Part shown: piece after piece, positions 24,814 through 34,440 of the stretch
Numbering within the stretch: position 1 is the stretch's first letter
Layout of the letters: each line of letters begins with the position of its first letter
From: Ralstonia sp. SET104
GTDB lineage: Bacteria; Pseudomonadota; Gammaproteobacteria; Burkholderiales; Burkholderiaceae
DNA length: 35,985 nucleotides
Reading direction: 5' to 3'
NCBI RefSeq assembly: GCF_003851545.1
Contig: NZ_BHVX01000027.1
Span: 1-35,985 of the forward strand
Translations under genes and position numbers: made by a program
Notes under the pieces: generated by a model
The model's database searches: none
What the model was told of the DNA's origin: nothing
What the model saw: the letters and a program-made list of their open reading frames with translations, nothing else

Positions 24814-25728
24814 ATGGCCGCCCTCGCAAACCGTCCGGACTGGTCCGGCAGCAGCACGCTCACCAAGGCACTGGTTGTGTCGCTGGCCGTGCACGTTCTG
24901 CTGCTGTTCGTGCGCGTTGTGGCACCCGAGGCCTTTGACATCAAGCGTGAAGATCCGGGGCTGGATGTGGTGCTGGTCAACGCCAAGTCGTCTACTGCAC
25001 CATCCAAGGCGACGGCCGTGGCGCAGGTCAACCTGAACGGCGGCGGCGAATTCGACCAGCAGCGCGCCACCACGCCGCTGCCCGCCGATACAAACGAGCA
25101 AACCGGCGACGCCATCAAGCTCACGCAGCGCCGGCTCGAATACCTCGAGCAGGAGCAGCGCCGCCTGCTCACGCAATCGAAAGACCGCGCACCGCTGGTC
25201 AACGACCGCCAGGTCAAGCCCGGCGAGCGTCCGCAGCCGTCACCCACCAACGGCACCGACGACCGCACCACGCAGGACGAGATCGCCCGCCTGCAGGCCG
25301 AGATCGACCGCAACCTCGAGAATTACGCCAAGCGCCCGCGCCGCAATGTGCTGACAGCCGCCAGCGCGCGTCAGGTCGATTACGCCCGCTACTACGATGC
25401 CGTGCGCCGCAAGATCGAAGTGCGCGGCACCGCCAACTTCCCCACCCAGAACGGACGCCCGCTGTATGGCGAATTGATCCTCGTGATCAGCATCAACCGC
25501 GATGGCCAGCTCGGTTACAACCAGGACGGCTACAAGATCGAAGGCATCGAGATCGCCAAAAGCTCGGGCAATCCGGTACTGGATCGCCAGGCGGTCGCCA
25601 TTGTGCGTTCGTCCGCGCCGTTTGGCGGCTTCCCGGCAGAGATGCGCAAACGCGTCGATATCCAGGATGTGGTTGCCACTTTCAAGTTCACCCGAGCAGG
25701 CCTGGAAACCCACCTGCAGACCCGCTGA
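24814..25728 (+). CDS. TonB-family energy transducer-like protein
   Basis: 304 residues. One N-terminal membrane anchor at about 18-38 (KALVVSLAVHVLLLFVRVV) carries the His seen in the anchor of TonB proteins. A linker with a glutamine/arginine-rich coiled-coil-like stretch follows (EYLEQEQRRLLTQSKDR, EIARLQAEIDRNLEN). The C-terminal TonB domain (about 185-300) contains YYDAVRRKIEVRGTANFP, ELILVISINRDGQLG and NPVLDRQAVAIVRSSAPFG. TonB couples the proton gradient through ExbB and ExbD to outer-membrane transporters. No exbB or exbD is adjacent, and this conserved locus between a ribonuclease and aroE may serve a TolA-like or other envelope role. aroE starts 11 bases later. Confidence 0.88.
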   Translation: MAALANRPDWSGSSTLTKALVVSLAVHVLLLFVRVVAPEAFDIKREDPGLDVVLVNAKSSTAPSKATAVAQVNLNGGGEFDQQRATTPLPADTNEQTGDAIKLTQRRLEYLEQEQRRLLTQSKDRAPLVNDRQVKPGERPQPSPTNGTDDRTTQDEIARLQAEIDRNLENYAKRPRRNVLTAASARQVDYARYYDAVRRKIEVRGTANFPTQNGRPLYGELILVISINRDGQLGYNQDGYKIEGIEIAKSSGNPVLDRQAVAIVRSSAPFGGFPAEMRKRVDIQDVVATFKFTRAGLETHLQTR

Positions 25729-25739
25729 TTTCGTCATCC

Positions 25740-26657
25740 ATGTCGTCGTCGTTCCAAGAGGCCATCCTCGCAGCCGTGAGCGCGCCACCCGTAGATCGCT
25801 ATGGCGTGATCGGCAACCCGATCGCGCACAGCAAGTCGCCCACCATCCATGCCGCGTTTGCCCAGCAGACAGGGCAACTTATTCGCTACGACCGCATCTA
25901 CGCCGAACTGATCGCGTTTGACGAGACCGTGATGGCCTTCGTGCGAGAAGGCGGACGCGGGCTCAACGTAACCGTGCCGTTCAAGCTCGATGCGTACGCC
26001 ATGTCGACGTCGCTGTCGCTGCGGGCGGAATCGGCCGGCGCGGTCAACACGCTCAGGTTCGACGGCGAAGAGATCTTTGGCGACAACACCGATGGCGTTG
26101 GCTTGATGCGCGACATCACGCACAACATCGGCAACTCGCTCCAAGGCGAACGCGTGCTGCTGCTGGGCGCAGGCGGTGCGGCACGTGGCGTGCTGCTGCC
26201 GCTGCTGGAGCACAAGCCCGCACGGGTGTTCCTCGCCAACCGCACGGCTGATCGCGCCAACAAGCTGGTCGATCGCTTCGAGGTCTCGGCCAAACTGCAT
26301 GAAGTTGAACTCGTGGGCGGCGGCTATGACGAGCTTGCTGCCGACGATGTCTTTGACGTCATCATCAACGCCACGGCCAGCAGCTTGCAGGCCGAAGTCC
26401 CGCCGATTCCGGCCAGCGCGTTCGGCCCCAACGCACTGGCCTACGACATGATGTACGGCCCGCGGCCGACGGTGTTCATGGAGTTCGCCCGGCGCAACGG
26501 CGCCCGCGCGTGGGATGGCCTGGGCATGCTGGTGGAGCAGGCGGCGGAATCGTTCTTCGTCTGGCGAGACGTGCGCCCGGACACCGCGCCCGTGCTGCTC
26601 GCCATGCGTGAAGGGCTGCAGGGCGAGGCCGCAGTCGCGGCGCGCGCGCCTCGCTGA
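25740..26657 (+). CDS. aroE: Shikimate dehydrogenase
   Basis: 305 residues. Reduces 3-dehydroshikimate to shikimate with NADPH. Substrate-binding motifs are [13 protein letters not shown] and [11 protein letters not shown] (catalytic Lys); the catalytic Asp is in [10 protein letters not shown]; the NADPH loop is [13 protein letters not shown] with the adenosine-phosphate-binding NRTADRA; the C-terminal [16 protein letters not shown] is intact. The N-terminus is about 20 residues longer than E. coli AroE ([17 protein letters not shown]), with ATG 25740 as the first ATG. It lies 11 bases after the tonB-like gene and 20 before mtgA, probably in one transcript. Confidence 0.97.
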   Translation: MSSSFQEAILAAVSAPPVDRYGVIGNPIAHSKSPTIHAAFAQQTGQLIRYDRIYAELIAFDETVMAFVREGGRGLNVTVPFKLDAYAMSTSLSLRAESAGAVNTLRFDGEEIFGDNTDGVGLMRDITHNIGNSLQGERVLLLGAGGAARGVLLPLLEHKPARVFLANRTADRANKLVDRFEVSAKLHEVELVGGGYDELAADDVFDVIINATASSLQAEVPPIPASAFGPNALAYDMMYGPRPTVFMEFARRNGARAWDGLGMLVEQAAESFFVWRDVRPDTAPVLLAMREGLQGEAAVAARAPR

Positions 26658-26677
26658 ATCCGGAGCGCAGCCTCGCG

Positions 26678-27382
26678 ATGATGCGTTGGTTCGGCTACGT
26701 GATCGGCTGCTTCCTGGCGGGCGTGGTCGCGCTCAACCTGTACTTCTTTGCCGCCATCGCGAGCTGGCAGGTGTTTGATCCGTCGTCCACCAGCTTCATG
26801 CGCGCCGAACGCATGCGCCTGTGCGGCGCCAATGTTTTCACCTGCGAGATCGACCACCGCTGGGTCAACTACGACCAGATCTCACGCAACCTCAAGCGCG
26901 CGGTCATCGCCAGTGAAGACGCCGATTTCGTCTCGCACAGCGGCTGGGAGGTCGACGCCATGCTCGACGCGTGGGAAAAAAACAAGCGGCGCGGCCACGT
27001 GGTGGCCGGCGGTTCGACCATCACACAGCAACTGGCCAAGAACCTGTTCCTCTCAGGCGAGCGCCATTACCTGCGCAAGGGCGAAGAGCTTGTCATCACG
27101 TGGATGCTCGAGTTCTGGCTCGACAAGGAGCGCATTCTCGAGATCTATCTGAACTCGGTGGAATGGGGCGAGGGCGTGTTCGGTGCGGAAGCCGCCGCGC
27201 AGCATTACTTCAAGCGCCCCGCATCGCAGTTGACGGTGGGTCAGGCGGCGCGCCTGGCGGCGGCATTGCCCGCGCCCAAGTGCTTCGACAAGAAGCGTTA
27301 TTGCGCCAACGTGCACGTGAACTTCACGCGCAAGGCCACCGTGATCGCCAACCGCATGGGCTCGGCCACGCTGCCGGATTGA
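26678..27382 (+). CDS. mtgA: Monofunctional peptidoglycan glycosyltransferase
   Basis: 234 residues. Polymerises lipid II into glycan strands at the inner membrane. One N-terminal membrane helix (about 5-27) is followed by a family 51 glycosyltransferase domain. The catalytic Glu is in [16 protein letters not shown], and the second motif is [16 protein letters not shown]. The donor-site segment [24 protein letters not shown] is also complete. There is no transpeptidase domain, so it is MtgA rather than a class A PBP. It joins mpl in a murein theme along this arm. It converges on corA with 13 bases between. Confidence 0.96.
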   Translation: MMRWFGYVIGCFLAGVVALNLYFFAAIASWQVFDPSSTSFMRAERMRLCGANVFTCEIDHRWVNYDQISRNLKRAVIASEDADFVSHSGWEVDAMLDAWEKNKRRGHVVAGGSTITQQLAKNLFLSGERHYLRKGEELVITWMLEFWLDKERILEIYLNSVEWGEGVFGAEAAAQHYFKRPASQLTVGQAARLAAALPAPKCFDKKRYCANVHVNFTRKATVIANRMGSATLPD

Positions 27383-27395
27383 TCTGGCGGCAGGT

Positions 27396-28358
27396 TTATT
27401 TCAACCAGCCTTTGCGGCGGAAGTACACCAGCGGAATCGCTGCCGACACGATCATCATCACGATCGCATACGGATAGCCCTGGGCCCAGTCCAATTCCGG
27501 CATCGCCTTGAAGTTCATGCCGTAGATCGATGCGATCAGCGTAGGCGGCATCAGTGCGACCGACACCACTGAGAACAGCTTGATGATCTTGTTCTGGTTG
27601 ATGTTGATGAAACCGACCGTGGCGTCCATCAAAAAGTTGACTTTGTCCGACAAAAACGCCGTGTGGTTTTCGATGGAATCGATGTCGCGCAGCACCTGGC
27701 GCGCCTCGTCCTGCTGATCGGTCGAGAGCAACTGGCTGCGTAGCAGGAAGGACACCGCGCGGCGCGTATCCATCACGTTGCGGCGGATGCGGCCGTTCAA
27801 GTCTTCCACGCGGGCGATGATCTCCAGCACATCGGCGGCGGCGGCGTCGGTCACTTCATCGGCCAGCACACGTTTGCTAGCCTCTTCCAGGCGCTCATAG
27901 ACCTCTTCGATCGAATCCGCCGAGTATTCCGCGTCGGTGGCGTACAGATCCATCAGCACGTCTTTCGCGTTGCGCACCGAGCCGGGGCGCAGCCGCGCAC
28001 GCATGCGCACAAGGCGGAAGGCGGGCAGGTCTTCGTCGTGGATGGAGAAGAGCACATCCTTGGTCATCACGAACGCCACGCGCACGTTGCGTGATGTGGT
28101 TTCTTCGTCGAGCAGAAAGTCGGTGCGGATATGGATGTGGCCGTCTTCGCCTTCAAAGTAGCGGGCGGAGGCTTCCAGGTCCCCCAATTGCTCCAGCTCG
28201 GGCAGGACCACGCCGCAGGTTTCCTTGATCCAGGCAAGCTCTTCGTCGTCGGGGTCGATCACGTCGATCCAGATTGGCTTGTGCTGCAGCAACTCACTGC
28301 GTTCCTCGACCTGTTCTTGCGCGAGACGGCCTTTTTGCACGACGAACAGGTTGATCAT
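27396..28358 (-). CDS. corA: CorA-family magnesium/cobalt transporter
   Basis: 320 residues. Pentameric inner-membrane channel for Mg2+ and Co2+. A large acidic cytoplasmic domain (about 1-255, with WIDVIDPDDEELAWI near the start and long helices around ADSIEEVYERLEEASKRVL) is followed by two C-terminal membrane helices. The selectivity motif YGMNF lies between them and the final KGWLK basic tail is present. The start at 28358 has AAGGAA six bases upstream; the longer frame to 28442 adds an unlikely leader. Monocistronic and convergent with mtgA. Confidence 0.95.
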   Translation of the reverse strand: MINLFVVQKGRLAQEQVEERSELLQHKPIWIDVIDPDDEELAWIKETCGVVLPELEQLGDLEASARYFEGEDGHIHIRTDFLLDEETTSRNVRVAFVMTKDVLFSIHDEDLPAFRLVRMRARLRPGSVRNAKDVLMDLYATDAEYSADSIEEVYERLEEASKRVLADEVTDAAAADVLEIIARVEDLNGRIRRNVMDTRRAVSFLLRSQLLSTDQQDEARQVLRDIDSIENHTAFLSDKVNFLMDATVGFININQNKIIKLFSVVSVALMPPTLIASIYGMNFKAMPELDWAQGYPYAIVMMIVSAAIPLVYFRRKGWLK

Positions 28359-28514
28359 GGGCGTTTCCTTAAAGCAGGCGTTGAACGGGCGGCGAAAAAT
28401 CGCGCCGAGTGTAGCGTAAAGATGCAGCGGGTTCAGCCACAAACGGTGGCTTGGCGCGCACGCGTGGGGCGGGCACCACGTCCGGAAGATGCCGCCACTG
28501 GGGCGCCCGGCGAG

Positions 28515-28520
28515 TAAAAT
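28515..28520 (+). promoter_or_regulatory. Candidate -10 box for pyrF
   Basis: TAAAATGC, about 50 bases before the pyrF ATG. The box is clear but no convincing -35 precedes it. Confidence 0.35.
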
Positions 28521-28569
28521 GCAGGCAAGTCATGCGGCAGTCCGGCCGCACTCTCACATTCCCGACACC

Positions 28570-29385
28570 ATGCGATTTACCGAACAACTGGCTGCCGCCT
28601 GGCAGCGCAACAACTCCCTGCTGTGCGTCGGGCTCGATCCTGACCCGGCACGCCTGCCGGCGTCGCTCACCGGCACGGGCGGGGCGATTTTCTCGTTCTG
28701 CCGCGCCATTGTCGATGCGACGGCCGATCTCGTTTGCGCATTCAAGCCGCAGATCGCCTACTTCGCTTCGCAACGCGCCGAAGACCAGCTTGAGCAGCTC
28801 ATCAACTACATCCACGAGGCGTATCCGGGCATCCCGGTCATTCTCGATGCCAAGCGCGGCGACATCGGCTCCACTGCTGAGCACTACGCCAAGGAAGCCT
28901 TCGAGCGCTATCAGGCGGATGCCATCACCGTCAGCCCGTACATGGGTTTCGACTCGATGCAGCCGTACCTTGCGCACGCCGACAAGGGCGTGATCGTGCT
29001 GTGCCGCACGTCCAACGCGGGCGGCAGCGATGTGCAGTTCCTCGAAACCGGCAACCGCCCCGTCTACCAAGTTGTGGCTGAGCGTGCACGCAATGTGTGG
29101 AACACCAGCGGCCAGATGGGCCTGGTGGTGGGCGCGACGTTCCCGCAGGAAATCGCCAAGGTGCGCGAGATCGTCGGTGATATGCCGTTGCTGATTCCGG
29201 GCATCGGTGCCCAGGGCGGCGACATTGAGGCCACCGTACGCGCAGGCCGCACGGCGGATGGCACCGGCATGATGATCAACTCATCGCGAGCGATTCTGTA
29301 CGCCAGCACCGACAGCGATTTCGCCGATGCAGCCCGCCGCGTGGCGCTTGCCACCCGCGACCAGATCAACCAGTTCCGCAACTGA
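28570..29385 (+). CDS. pyrF: Orotidine 5'-phosphate decarboxylase, type 2
   Basis: 271 residues. Last step of UMP synthesis: decarboxylates OMP. The catalytic motif [15 protein letters not shown] carries the Asp-Lys-Asp charge network. [10 protein letters not shown] at the N-terminus, [20 protein letters not shown] and [10 protein letters not shown] fit the longer type 2 (subfamily 2) enzymes of Actinobacteria and Betaproteobacteria. The ATG at 28570 gives MRFTEQL; the frame opens further upstream, but this start matches the family. Divergent from corA. Confidence 0.97.
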   Translation: MRFTEQLAAAWQRNNSLLCVGLDPDPARLPASLTGTGGAIFSFCRAIVDATADLVCAFKPQIAYFASQRAEDQLEQLINYIHEAYPGIPVILDAKRGDIGSTAEHYAKEAFERYQADAITVSPYMGFDSMQPYLAHADKGVIVLCRTSNAGGSDVQFLETGNRPVYQVVAERARNVWNTSGQMGLVVGATFPQEIAKVREIVGDMPLLIPGIGAQGGDIEATVRAGRTADGTGMMINSSRAILYASTDSDFADAARRVALATRDQINQFRN

Positions 29386-29425
29386 TCCGCCCTGTCGGGC
29401 CGGTTGCGGTGAGAGCGAGGACGCC

Positions 29426-29644
29426 ATGACCCCGCATTCGCACCGTCCTGCCGCCGGTATTCATCGGGAAGAGACCGGCAAGGACCCGGACCGCAAGCTT
29501 GAGAAAGAGCGCGACGATACTCACCAGCACGAGACGACGCGCCGCGATCATGATCGCGACCGCCGTCACGAGCACGACCACGAGCACCAGCCGGAGCACG
29601 ATCACGGCGATCGTCGCCGGCCGGATCATCCCAGCGAGATTTAG
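29426..29644 (+). CDS. Possible small His/Asp/Arg-rich protein
   Basis: 72 residues, extremely hydrophilic, with dense His, Asp, Glu and Arg (for example HDHEHQPEHDHGDRRRP), reminiscent of metal-binding low-complexity peptides. GAGG stands five bases before the ATG. It lies 40 bases after pyrF and ends two bases before the convergent pncC stop. The opposite strand is also open (29366-29629) and would encode a hydrophobic 87-residue protein, a known side effect of complementary codons, so at most one of the two is likely real. I favour the plus strand for its ribosome site, but the gene is doubtful. Confidence 0.35.
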   Translation: MTPHSHRPAAGIHREETGKDPDRKLEKERDDTHQHETTRRDHDRDRRHEHDHEHQPEHDHGDRRRPDHPSEI

Positions 29645-29645
29645 A

Positions 29646-30146
29646 TCAGGACTCCGCCGATTCCAGGAAATCGAGCAGCCCGCGCAACGCATGCTCGGCG
29701 GCCTGCAGGCGGACCTGCTTGCGGTCGCCCTTGAAGTGTCGCGTTTGCACACGCGTCTGCAAGCGATTGCTCCAGCCGAAGCACACCATGCCGACGGGCT
29801 TGTCGGGCGTGCCGCCGGTCGGGCCGGCAACGCCGGTAATTGACACAGCCACCTGTGCGCGGCTGTTGAGCAACGCGCCCTCCGCCATCGCATGCGCGAC
29901 TGGCTCGCTCACCGCACCGTGTTCGCGGATCAGCGTGGCGGGCACCCCCAGCATCTGTGATTTCGCTTCGTTCGAATACGTCACGAAGCCGCGCTCGAAC
30001 CACGCCGATGAACCCGATACGTCGGTGATGGCGGCGGATACCAGCCCACCGGTGCACGATTCGGCGGACGCCATCATCAAGCTGCGCTTGTTCAGTGTGT
30101 CAGCCACCAGTTCGGCCAGTTGGGCCAGGGCGCGGGATTCAGCCAT
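29646..30146 (-). CDS. pncC: CinA C-terminal-type nicotinamide-nucleotide amidase
   Basis: 166 residues, a stand-alone CinA C-terminal domain. Family members deamidate nicotinamide mononucleotide to nicotinate mononucleotide in NAD recycling. Conserved segments: MMASAESCTGGLVSAAITDV near the N-terminus with the catalytic Ser, FERGFVTYSNEAKSQMLGV, and VAVSITGVAGPTGGTPDKPVG. The start at 30146 has GAAGG seven bases upstream. It follows pgpA by 25 bases and thiL beyond it, making the gene order thiL-pgpA-pncC, which is common in Burkholderiaceae. Some annotations call it competence/damage-inducible CinA; the N-terminal CinA domain is absent. Confidence 0.93.
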   Translation of the reverse strand: MAESRALAQLAELVADTLNKRSLMMASAESCTGGLVSAAITDVSGSSAWFERGFVTYSNEAKSQMLGVPATLIREHGAVSEPVAHAMAEGALLNSRAQVAVSITGVAGPTGGTPDKPVGMVCFGWSNRLQTRVQTRHFKGDRKQVRLQAAEHALRGLLDFLESAES

Positions 30147-30171
30147 TGCAATACCTTCGAAGCTTCGAACG

Positions 30172-30750
30172 TCAGAACGAGCGCCACAGCGCAAATACGA
30201 GCAGCGTGTAGAACGCCGCGAGAATATCGTCGACCATCACGCCGTAGCCGCCGCGTATACCGAAACCCTTGAGCGTGCGGTCGTAGTAGCGGATGGGCGC
30301 GGGCTTGACCATGTCGAAGAAGCGGAACCATACGAAGGCCGCGAACTGCCCACCCAGTGTGGTCGGCGTGACAAAAGCCAGCACGAGCCAGAACGCGACC
30401 ATCTCGTCCCATACCATCGCGCCGTGGTCGGCCACGCCCAGGTCGCGCGCGGTGCGGGCGCATGCCCAGATGCCGATCACAAAGCCAACCGCTGCGATCA
30501 GCAGCCAAATCGGCCCCGAAATCCAGCGCGCAAACACCACGTAGATCAGCCACGCATACAGCGTCCCGACTGTGCCCGGCATGATTGGCGACAGGCCCGA
30601 GCCGAACCCGAGCGCCAGGATGCGCGCCGGATGACCGAACATGAAGCGCGCGGTCGGGCGGCGTACCTGTACGGTCTGGCCCGCTTCGAGGACCACAGTT
30701 TCGGGCTGGCCCGGCGGGTTGGAGGGCGGGAAGGGGGCGGAAGACATCAT
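30172..30750 (-). CDS. pgpA: Phosphatidylglycerophosphatase A
   Basis: 192 residues. Removes the phosphate from phosphatidylglycerol phosphate to make phosphatidylglycerol in the inner membrane. Family features: the GFGSGLSPIMPGTVGTL loop, about four membrane helices, WDEMVAFWLVLAF with conserved acidic residues, WFRFFDMVKPAPI, and the C-terminal GYGVMVDDILAAFYTLL with the catalytic Asp pair. The N-terminal 30 residues are Pro-rich and outside the family core. The ATG at 30750 overlaps the thiL stop (ATGA), with a second in-frame ATG immediately after, so translation is coupled to thiL. Confidence 0.95.
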   Translation of the reverse strand: MMSSAPFPPSNPPGQPETVVLEAGQTVQVRRPTARFMFGHPARILALGFGSGLSPIMPGTVGTLYAWLIYVVFARWISGPIWLLIAAVGFVIGIWACARTARDLGVADHGAMVWDEMVAFWLVLAFVTPTTLGGQFAAFVWFRFFDMVKPAPIRYYDRTLKGFGIRGGYGVMVDDILAAFYTLLVFALWRSF

Positions 30751-31754
30751 GAGGCGGAAGAAAAATGATCGAAGCTGCTGTGCATAAAGGTGACCGGCGC
30801 GCCTTGGGCATCGACAAGGCGCAGGCCGGTTTCGGCATCGATGCGGCCGATGCGTGTGACGGCAACCCCCGCGCGCAGCCCCGCAGCGACTACGGCCTCG
30901 CGAGCATCGGCAGGAGCAGTGAAGCAAAGTTCATAGTCATCACCGCCGGCCAGCGTGCATTGCAGCTGGAGCGCGGCAGATTGCCCTGCCAGCGTTGCTG
31001 AGCGCGGCACATCGTTGACCGCGACGGTTGCGCCTACACGCGATTGCGCGAGGATGTGACCCAGATCGCCCAGCAAGCCGTCCGATACGTCGAGTGCCGC
31101 CCGGGCGACACCACGCAGAGCCAGGCCGAGGGCGATGCGTGGTGTCGGCATGTCCATGCGCGGTTGCACCTGGGCGAGCGCTTCGGGCGTCAACGCCCAT
31201 TCGTTGCGCAGGGCACCCAGTGCAAGGCGCGCATCGCCAACGGTGCCCGAGACCCAGAGGTCATCGCCCGGGCGGGCTGCGTCGCGGCGCAGTGCCGCAG
31301 CGGCGGGTACGTCGCCGAAGACAGTCAGGCTGAGCGTGAGGGGCCCGCGCGTGGTGTCGCCGCCAATGAGTTCGCAATGAAAAGTATCCGCCAGCGCGAG
31401 CAGGCCTTCGGAAAACGGTTTGAGCCAAGCCGGATTGGCCTCAGGCAGCGCCAGGGCCAGCGTAAAAGCGCGCGGCTCGGCGCCCATGGCAGCCAGATCC
31501 GACAGATTGACAGCCAACGCTTTGTGCCCAAGTGCGCGTGGCTCCGCATCCGCAAAGAAATGACGGCCGGCGACCAGCATATCGGTAGAAACTGCCAGTT
31601 CGTGCCCGGGGCGCGGGCCGAGCAGCGCGCAATCGTCGCCCACGCCCAACGTCGCACGCGGCGTCGGCCGGGTGAAGTAGCGGCGGATCAGGCCGAATTC
31701 GGACAAATCTGCTGCATGATCGGCGAACTTGGGTGAATCAACGGACTTGGACAC
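30747..31754 (-). CDS. thiL: Thiamine-monophosphate kinase
   Basis: 335 residues. Phosphorylates thiamine monophosphate to the active diphosphate with ATP. PurM-like fold: SEFGLIRRYF at the start, the metal and ATP motif GVGDDCALL, AVNLSDLAAMGAEPRAF, LIGGDTTRGPL, and the second-domain DVSDGLLGDLGHIL and AGGDDYELCF. The start at 31754 gives the usual short lead before the core. First gene of thiL-pgpA-pncC, divergent from maeB across 238 bases. No TPP riboswitch is visible upstream. Confidence 0.96.
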   Translation of the reverse strand: MSKSVDSPKFADHAADLSEFGLIRRYFTRPTPRATLGVGDDCALLGPRPGHELAVSTDMLVAGRHFFADAEPRALGHKALAVNLSDLAAMGAEPRAFTLALALPEANPAWLKPFSEGLLALADTFHCELIGGDTTRGPLTLSLTVFGDVPAAAALRRDAARPGDDLWVSGTVGDARLALGALRNEWALTPEALAQVQPRMDMPTPRIALGLALRGVARAALDVSDGLLGDLGHILAQSRVGATVAVNDVPRSATLAGQSAALQLQCTLAGGDDYELCFTAPADAREAVVAAGLRAGVAVTRIGRIDAETGLRLVDAQGAPVTFMHSSFDHFSSAS

Positions 31755-31891
31755 GGCAGCGGTGATGGAAAATATGGGGCAAGCCCGATGGTGCCGTGAC
31801 AGGACGGTGGAATATTGTAGCGAATGCGCATGGCACCCCCACCCAAAATCCCGTTGTGAGATCGCTTTTCACTATATAAAATGACGGGCCC

Positions 31892-31925
31892 AAGGAGGCG
31901 GACCGTGTTCCCGTGGCGCTCGTGA
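31892..31925 (+). promoter_or_regulatory. Strong ribosome site and six-codon leader ORF before maeB
   Basis: AAGGAGG (31892-31898) is followed after six bases by GTG (31905), opening a frame of six codons (fMet-FPWRS) that stops at TGA 31923-31925. maeB itself, starting at 31993, has only a weak purine run (GAGAGA) upstream. The arrangement resembles a translated leader, but no attenuator hairpin was confirmed. An AT-rich TATATAAA at 31873-31880 may be the -10 region. Confidence 0.35.
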
Positions 31926-31992
31926 GGGTATCCCGGTGGCCCGCTAGATGCGACGGCCGGCGCGCGCGCTGGCCACCCGATACGAGAGACCC

Positions 31993-34338
31993 ATGACCAC
32001 GGTGGATACCCAGCCTCAACAGCCCGCCCGCACGGACGAAGAACTCAAGGCGCAGCAGCGCGCCGCCCTGCGTAAAGCCGCGCTGGAGTATCACGAGTTT
32101 CCGACTCCGGGCAAGATTTCCGTCACGCCGACCAAGCCGCTGTCGAACCAGCGCGATCTGGCCCTGGCGTACTCGCCTGGCGTGGCTGCGGCCTGCGAAG
32201 AGATCGTCGAAGACGTCGCCAACTCGTTCCGCTACACCGCCCGAGGCAACCTCGTCGGTGTGGTGACCAACGGCACCGCCGTGCTGGGTCTGGGCGACAT
32301 CGGCCCGGAAGCCTCGAAGCCCGTCATGGAAGGCAAGGCCGGCCTGTTCAAGAAATTTGCCGGTATCGATGTGTTTGACATCGAGATCAACGAAAAAGAC
32401 CCGCAGAAGCTGGTCGATATCATCGCCTCGCTGGAGCCGACCTTCGGCGGTATCAACCTGGAAGACATCAAGGCACCGGAGTGCTTCTTCGTCGAGCGCG
32501 AACTGCGCAAGCGCATGAAGATCCCCGTCTTCCACGATGACCAGCACGGCACTGCCATCGTCGTGGGCGCAGGCATTACCAACGCGCTCAAGGTGGTCGG
32601 CAAGGACATCAAGAAGGTCAAGCTGGTCGCTTCGGGCGCGGGCGCTGCGGCGCTGGCCTGTCTGGACCTGCTGGTCGACCTGGGCCTGCCGCGCGAAAAC
32701 ATCTGGGTGACGGACCTGGCCGGCGTAGTCTACGAAGGCCGTACCGAACTGATGGACCCGGACAAGGCGCACTTCGCGCAGAAGACCGAGCTGCGCACGC
32801 TGGCCGAAGTCATCGACGGTGCCGACATTTTCCTGGGCCTGTCCGCCGCTGGCGTGCTCAAGCAGGACATGGTCAAGAAGATGGCCGACAAGCCGATCAT
32901 CTTCGCGCTGGCCAACCCGAACCCGGAAATCCTGCCGGAGCTGGCCAAGGAAGTGCGGCCGGACGTCATCATGGGCACCGGCCGCACCGACTACCCGAAC
33001 CAGGTCAACAACGTTCTGTGTTTCCCGTTCATCTTCCGTGGCGCGCTGGATGTGGGCGCGACCACCATCACACGTGAGATGGAAGTGGCCGCCGTCCATG
33101 CCGTGGCCGAGCTGGCCCGCCAGGAGCAGAGCGACATCGTTGCCTCGGCCTACGGCATCCAGGATCTCTCGTTCGGCCCTGAATACCTGATCCCGAAGCC
33201 CTTCGACCCGCGCCTGATCGTCAAGATTGCGCCGGCCGTGGCGCAGGCGGCCATGCTCTCCGGCGTGGCGCAGCGCCCGATCGAAGACATGGACGCCTAT
33301 CGCCAGCACCTGCAGCAGTTCGTCTACCACTCCGGCACGCTCATGAAGCCGATCTTCTCGGCCGCCCGCAAGGTGCCGATGGAGAACAAGCGCATCGTCT
33401 TCGCCGAAGGTGAAGAAGAGCGCGTGCTGCGCGCCGTGCAGATCGTCGTGGATGAAAAGCTCGCCAGCCCGATCCTGATCGGCCGCCCCGGCGTGATTGC
33501 CCACCGCATCGAGCGTTTCGGCCTGCGCCTGCGCGAAGGCGTGGACTTCACCGTGGTCAACCCCGAACACGACGAGCGCTTCCGCGATTACTGGGAGACT
33601 TACTACAAGCTGATGGCACGCAAGGGCGTGACGCCGCAGTACGCCAAGCTGGAGATGCGTCGCCGCAACACGTTGATCGGCGCCGTCATGGTCCACAAGG
33701 GTGAGGCTGACGGCATGATCTGCGGCACCATCAGCAACACGGCCGCGCACCTGCGCTATATCGATCAGATCCTGGGCGGCACGAACGCCGTGTACGCCGC
33801 GATGAACGGCCTGGTATTGCCGGGCCGCCAAGTCTTCCTGACAGATACGCATGTCAACGTCGATCCGACCGCCGAGCAGTTGGCCGAGATCACCATCATG
33901 GCTGCCGAAGAGCTGTGCCGCTTTGGTATCAAGCCGAAGGTCGCGCTGATGTCGCACTCGAACTTCGGTTCGTCGGAGGCGCCTTCGGCCGTCAAGATGC
34001 GTGAAACGCTCGCCATTCTGCGCGAACGTGCCCCGAATCTGGAAGTGGACGGCGAAATGCACGGAGACGCCGCGCTCGATGAAAAGCTGCGCGATTCGCT
34101 GGTGCCGGATTCGGCGCTCAAGGGCGAAGCCAACCTGTTGGTCATGCCCAACATCGATGCTGCCAACATCGCCTACAACCTGCTGAAGACGGCTGCTGGC
34201 AACAATATCGCCATCGGACCGATCCTGCTGGGCGCGAAGAAGCCGGTGCATATCCTCACGCCATCGGCCACGGTGCGACGCATTCTCAACATGACGGCGT
34301 TGACCGTCGTGGATGCTGCCGCCCAAGCGCAACGCTAA
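31993..34338 (+). CDS. maeB: NADP-dependent malic enzyme with phosphotransacetylase-like domain
   Basis: 781 residues, the long MaeB type. Oxidatively decarboxylates malate to pyruvate with NADP, feeding gluconeogenesis and NADPH supply. The N-terminal malic enzyme part (about 1-435) has [10 protein letters not shown], the segment [32 protein letters not shown] with metal-binding Asp residues, the nucleotide loop [13 protein letters not shown] and [11 protein letters not shown]. The C-terminal half (about 450-781) is a phosphotransacetylase-like domain ([48 protein letters not shown]), known to bind acetyl-CoA and regulate the enzyme rather than act as Pta. The start at 31993 is preferred to the in-frame ATG at 31948. 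It is followed by a strong terminator. Confidence 0.97.
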   Translation: MTTVDTQPQQPARTDEELKAQQRAALRKAALEYHEFPTPGKISVTPTKPLSNQRDLALAYSPGVAAACEEIVEDVANSFRYTARGNLVGVVTNGTAVLGLGDIGPEASKPVMEGKAGLFKKFAGIDVFDIEINEKDPQKLVDIIASLEPTFGGINLEDIKAPECFFVERELRKRMKIPVFHDDQHGTAIVVGAGITNALKVVGKDIKKVKLVASGAGAAALACLDLLVDLGLPRENIWVTDLAGVVYEGRTELMDPDKAHFAQKTELRTLAEVIDGADIFLGLSAAGVLKQDMVKKMADKPIIFALANPNPEILPELAKEVRPDVIMGTGRTDYPNQVNNVLCFPFIFRGALDVGATTITREMEVAAVHAVAELARQEQSDIVASAYGIQDLSFGPEYLIPKPFDPRLIVKIAPAVAQAAMLSGVAQRPIEDMDAYRQHLQQFVYHSGTLMKPIFSAARKVPMENKRIVFAEGEEERVLRAVQIVVDEKLASPILIGRPGVIAHRIERFGLRLREGVDFTVVNPEHDERFRDYWETYYKLMARKGVTPQYAKLEMRRRNTLIGAVMVHKGEADGMICGTISNTAAHLRYIDQILGGTNAVYAAMNGLVLPGRQVFLTDTHVNVDPTAEQLAEITIMAAEELCRFGIKPKVALMSHSNFGSSEAPSAVKMRETLAILRERAPNLEVDGEMHGDAALDEKLRDSLVPDSALKGEANLLVMPNIDAANIAYNLLKTAAGNNIAIGPILLGAKKPVHILTPSATVRRILNMTALTVVDAAAQAQR

Positions 34339-34355
34339 CCGCCGTTGCACGAGAA

Positions 34356-34388
34356 AATGGAGCGCACGATGCTGCGCTCCATTTTTTT
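34356..34388 (+). terminator. Terminator of maeB
   Basis: Perfect 11-bp stem AATGGAGCGCA/TGCGCTCCATT (34356-34366 and 34373-34383) with a 6-base loop, running directly into a T tract to 34388. Confidence 0.93.
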
Positions 34389-34440
34389 GATCTACTAAGT
34401 GTGCGTGCGCTTACATTTCTGCAAACTAAATAGCTGTATC

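Noticed and set aside
31738-34350. 870-codon minus-strand frame opposite maeB
   Set aside because: It is a shadow of the highly codon-biased maeB gene. The plus strand shows complete malic enzyme and phosphotransacetylase-like motifs.
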